Assembly (NCBI GenBank): GCA_944363615.1
Contig: CALVUQ010000006.1
Location: 1-64,000 of the forward strand
Reading direction: 5' to 3'
Source of the DNA: an uncultured Clostridia bacterium
GTDB taxonomy: Bacteria > Bacillota > Clostridia > Christensenellales > Pumilibacteraceae
DNA length: 64,000 nucleotides
Position numbers and translations under genes: made by a program
Notes under the pieces: generated by a model
The model's database searches: none
What the model was told of the DNA's origin: nothing
The model's input: the letters and a program-made list of their open reading frames with translations, nothing else
Shown: positions 62,115 through 64,000 of the stretch, one piece after another
Layout: every line of letters starts with the position of its first letter
Position numbering within the stretch: position 1 is the stretch's first letter

Positions 62115-63002
62115 ATGGAATTAAGAGAGCTTCGATATTTTCTTGCCGTAGCGCAGGAACAGAACATTACAAAGGCCGCCGAATACCTTTACATAGCGCA
62201 ACCGAGTCTTTCGAAGCAGATGCAAAACCTTGAAAAGGAAATAGGCCGTCCCTTGTTTATAAGAGGAAGTCGTAAAATCACCTTGACCGAAACGGGAATG
62301 CTGCTGAAAAAAAGAGCCGAAGAAATGATCGCTTTATATGAAAAGACTCAGGCCGAAATAGCCTCTCCGCCCGATGAAGTCGTCGGAGAAATTATAATCG
62401 GCGGAGGCGAAAGTTATTCGGTGATCACTGTCGCAGAAGCTGCGTGCGAGGTACAAAAACTTTATCCTTCCGTCAGATTCAGATTTTTCAGCGGGGATTC
62501 GGGCGATATACTTGAAAAACTGGAAAAAGGCCTGATCGACTTCGGTATAGTTGTTGATTTCTCCGATCTTGAGAAATACAATTCCTTAAGGTTACCCCTG
62601 GTAGACGAATGGGGCGTGCTTATGCGCAAGGACAGCCCGCTTGCGCATAAAAGCGTCATTACGAAAGAAGATCTTTATGATAAGCCGCTTATATGCTCCA
62701 TCCAATCCATGAAAAAAGGCAGTCGCCTTAATTCCTGGTTAGGAGAAAACAACGTCGATTTTAACGTTAACGTCAAATATAACCTTATTTATAACGCTTC
62801 TCTTGCCGTCAAGGCTGGAATGGGTTACGCCTTAGGACTTAATAACATTATCAACACGACGGGCGAAAGCGAACTTTGCTTCAGACCCCTTTACCCCGCT
62901 CTTCATACTCACCTTGACATAATCTGGAAAAAATATTCCGTTTTTTCAAGGCCTGCGCAAATTTTCCTTGACCGTCTTAAGAAAGTTATTTCGGGCAATT
63001 GA
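62115..63002 (+). CDS. LysR family transcriptional regulator
   Basis: A 295-residue regulator: N-terminal winged helix-turn-helix (MELRELRYFLAVAQEQNITKA... then YIAQPSLSKQMQNLEKEIG, residues 1-60), a linker helix, and a periplasmic-binding-like effector domain (~88-293). Divergent from the acetyltransferase-flavodoxin-hydrolase operon, which it very probably activates in response to a small molecule. ATG with AAAGGGG. Confidence 0.93.
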   Translation: MELRELRYFLAVAQEQNITKAAEYLYIAQPSLSKQMQNLEKEIGRPLFIRGSRKITLTETGMLLKKRAEEMIALYEKTQAEIASPPDEVVGEIIIGGGESYSVITVAEAACEVQKLYPSVRFRFFSGDSGDILEKLEKGLIDFGIVVDFSDLEKYNSLRLPLVDEWGVLMRKDSPLAHKSVITKEDLYDKPLICSIQSMKKGSRLNSWLGENNVDFNVNVKYNLIYNASLAVKAGMGYALGLNNIINTTGESELCFRPLYPALHTHLDIIWKKYSVFSRPAQIFLDRLKKVISGN

Positions 63003-63027
63003 AATTTTTCGGCTTTAAATTATAAAA

Positions 63028-63048
63028 CCGATAATAATCGGCTTATTT
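63028..63048 (+). terminator. Weak terminator of the LysR gene
   Basis: CCGAT / ATCGG stem with a four-base loop followed by CTTATTTTTT, 25 bp past the stop. Confidence 0.5.
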
Positions 63049-63152
63049 TTTGCCATAGCTTTTAATTCAAAACCGTATTAAAAAACAGGTCCGCACCGGA
63101 TTCAGCGCTTTTAACTTTATAAAGCACAGATCATGGATTATTTCCGAATCGG

Positions 63153-64000
63153 TCAATAATTGTATTTTTTGCGTTTTGCTATAAGAAATACCGCTGTTAC
63201 GATATCGGACATTACTTCCGCAATCACGACGGAAAACCATATTCCGTCCAGGTCGAAAAGCAACGGCAGACACAATACCGCGATTACCTGAAACACAAGC
63301 GTTCTCAGAAAGGCAATCAATGCGGAAACCAATCCGTCGTTCAGCGCCGTAAAGAACGAAGAACCGAAAACGGAAAAGCCCGAAAAAAGAAAGCAGAACG
63401 AATAAATGAAAAATGCGCGCGTCGTCATGTCCGTAAGTTCTTTATCGTAACCGACAAACACTATTGAAAGCGGCTTTGAAAGTCCCTCCGCCAGCAAAAA
63501 CATCGCTACCGAAACAACGGCGATTACGGTCAGACATTTTTTCCTGAGGCTTTTCAGCTCGTCGCTGTTTTCCGCGCCCATATTGTAACTTATGACGGGC
63601 GCCGTTCCTACCGAAAACCCGAGAAAAATTGCCTGGAAAACAAGATTGACGTACATCAGAACGCCGTATGCGGCAACTCCGTTTTCTCCCGCATATTTAA
63701 GCAGCTGAAAATTATAAAGCATACTGACGACCGACATCGAAATATTGGACATCAGTTCCGATGAGCCGTTTGTCATTGTTTTGCATAATGCTTTGCCGTT
63801 AAACCTGAATTTGGTAAAACGCAACAGGCTGTCGTTTTTGCGTGAAAAGTAAATCAGGGGAATAACGCCGCCCACAAACTGGCTTAACGCGGTTGCAACG
63901 GCGGCGCCTACAAGCCCCATACCGAAAACCGCGACAAACAAAGCGTCAAGCACAATGTTGGTACAACCTGCCGCCACCGTAACGAAAAGCCCGAGTTTAG
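63153..64000 (-). CDS. MATE family multidrug efflux transporter, C-terminal part (cut by window edge)
   Basis: The last ~282 residues of a MATE (NorM/DinF-like) cation-antiporting exporter. Seen: KLGLFVTVAAGCTNIVLDALFV at the truncated N-side (in frame to the window end), GLVGAAVATALSQFVGG, the mid-protein loop and the GFSVGTAPVISYNMGA motif typical of the second MATE half, then helices to a basic C-terminus (KRKKYNY). The start lies beyond position 64000. The gene is convergent with the LysR gene; no link to its operon is evident. Confidence 0.92.
   Translation of the reverse strand, partial: KLGLFVTVAAGCTNIVLDALFVAVFGMGLVGAAVATALSQFVGGVIPLIYFSRKNDSLLRFTKFRFNGKALCKTMTNGSSELMSNISMSVVSMLYNFQLLKYAGENGVAAYGVLMYVNLVFQAIFLGFSVGTAPVISYNMGAENSDELKSLRKKCLTVIAVVSVAMFLLAEGLSKPLSIVFVGYDKELTDMTTRAFFIYSFCFLFSGFSVFGSSFFTALNDGLVSALIAFLRTLVFQVIAVLCLPLLFDLDGIWFSVVIAEVMSDIVTAVFLIAKRKKYNY

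Noticed and set aside
1-64000. tRNA, rRNA, CRISPR arrays, insertion sequences, phage or defence genes
   Set aside because: Scanned for cloverleaf/TTCRA signals, regularly spaced repeats, transposase or integrase motifs and defence-type domains; none was seen.

Overview
The window reads as a chromosomal segment of an anaerobic Gram-positive bacterium of the class Clostridia, most likely a gut inhabitant. The grounds are strong AGGAGG-type ribosome binding sites, sigma-A type promoters, oxygen-sensitive chemistry (a glycyl radical enzyme with its radical-SAM activase, and a 2-hydroxyacyl-CoA dehydratase-type activase), lipoproteins and membrane-anchored surface proteins, and OmpR/LysR/AraC/GntR regulators. 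A finer placement (for example Christensenellales-like) is only a guess. No rRNA, tRNA, CRISPR array, insertion sequence or phage gene was seen. Most genes lie on the minus strand.

Layout. 1-7.6 kb: 5' part of argG with an ArgR-like box, a 2-hydroxyacyl-CoA dehydratase activase split into two coupled genes, a CoA-disulfide reductase with rhodanese domain, and a histidine phosphatase. 7.7-19.4 kb: separate metabolic and surface genes (BspA-type LRR lipoprotein, M18 aminopeptidase, family-2 glycosyltransferase, flavodoxin-alcohol dehydrogenase operon, DUF3737 protein, LRR/InlB surface protein, clan GH-A glycosidase). 19.6-23.6 kb: operon of a glycyl radical enzyme, an aldo/keto reductase and an activating enzyme. 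23.9-25.5 kb: a frameshifted ZIP metal transporter and a DUF6512 membrane protein.

25.8-53.2 kb is the centre of interest: a large glycan or glycoside utilisation region. One convergent run of ten genes (51.8 down to 31.9 kb) encodes two giant surface proteins, a sugar-binding lipoprotein with two ABC permeases but no ATPase, a third secreted multidomain lipoprotein, two DUF4838 glycosidase-like paralogues, a small unknown protein and a Gfo/Idh/MocA dehydrogenase. A GntR/LacI-type regulator is divergent from it. A second operon (31.5 to 27.9 kb) carries another dehydrogenase, a TIM-barrel isomerase/epimerase, nagB and nagA, flanked by an AraC regulator and a third dehydrogenase. Read together: surface capture, import, hydrolysis and/or oxidative opening of an amino-sugar-containing glycoside, then entry through GlcN6P into glycolysis. 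Two things here look undescribed to me: a recurring jelly-roll-like module found about six times in the three secreted proteins, and a 587-bp near-identical tract shared by the two DUF4838 genes whose flanks have diverged (gene conversion).

53.7-64 kb: small membrane proteins and a two-component operon with an intramembrane-type kinase, a double cyclophilin-like lipoprotein, a LysR divergon (acetyltransferase, flavodoxin oxidoreductase, Cys-nucleophile hydrolase), and the 3' part of a MATE transporter cut by the right edge.
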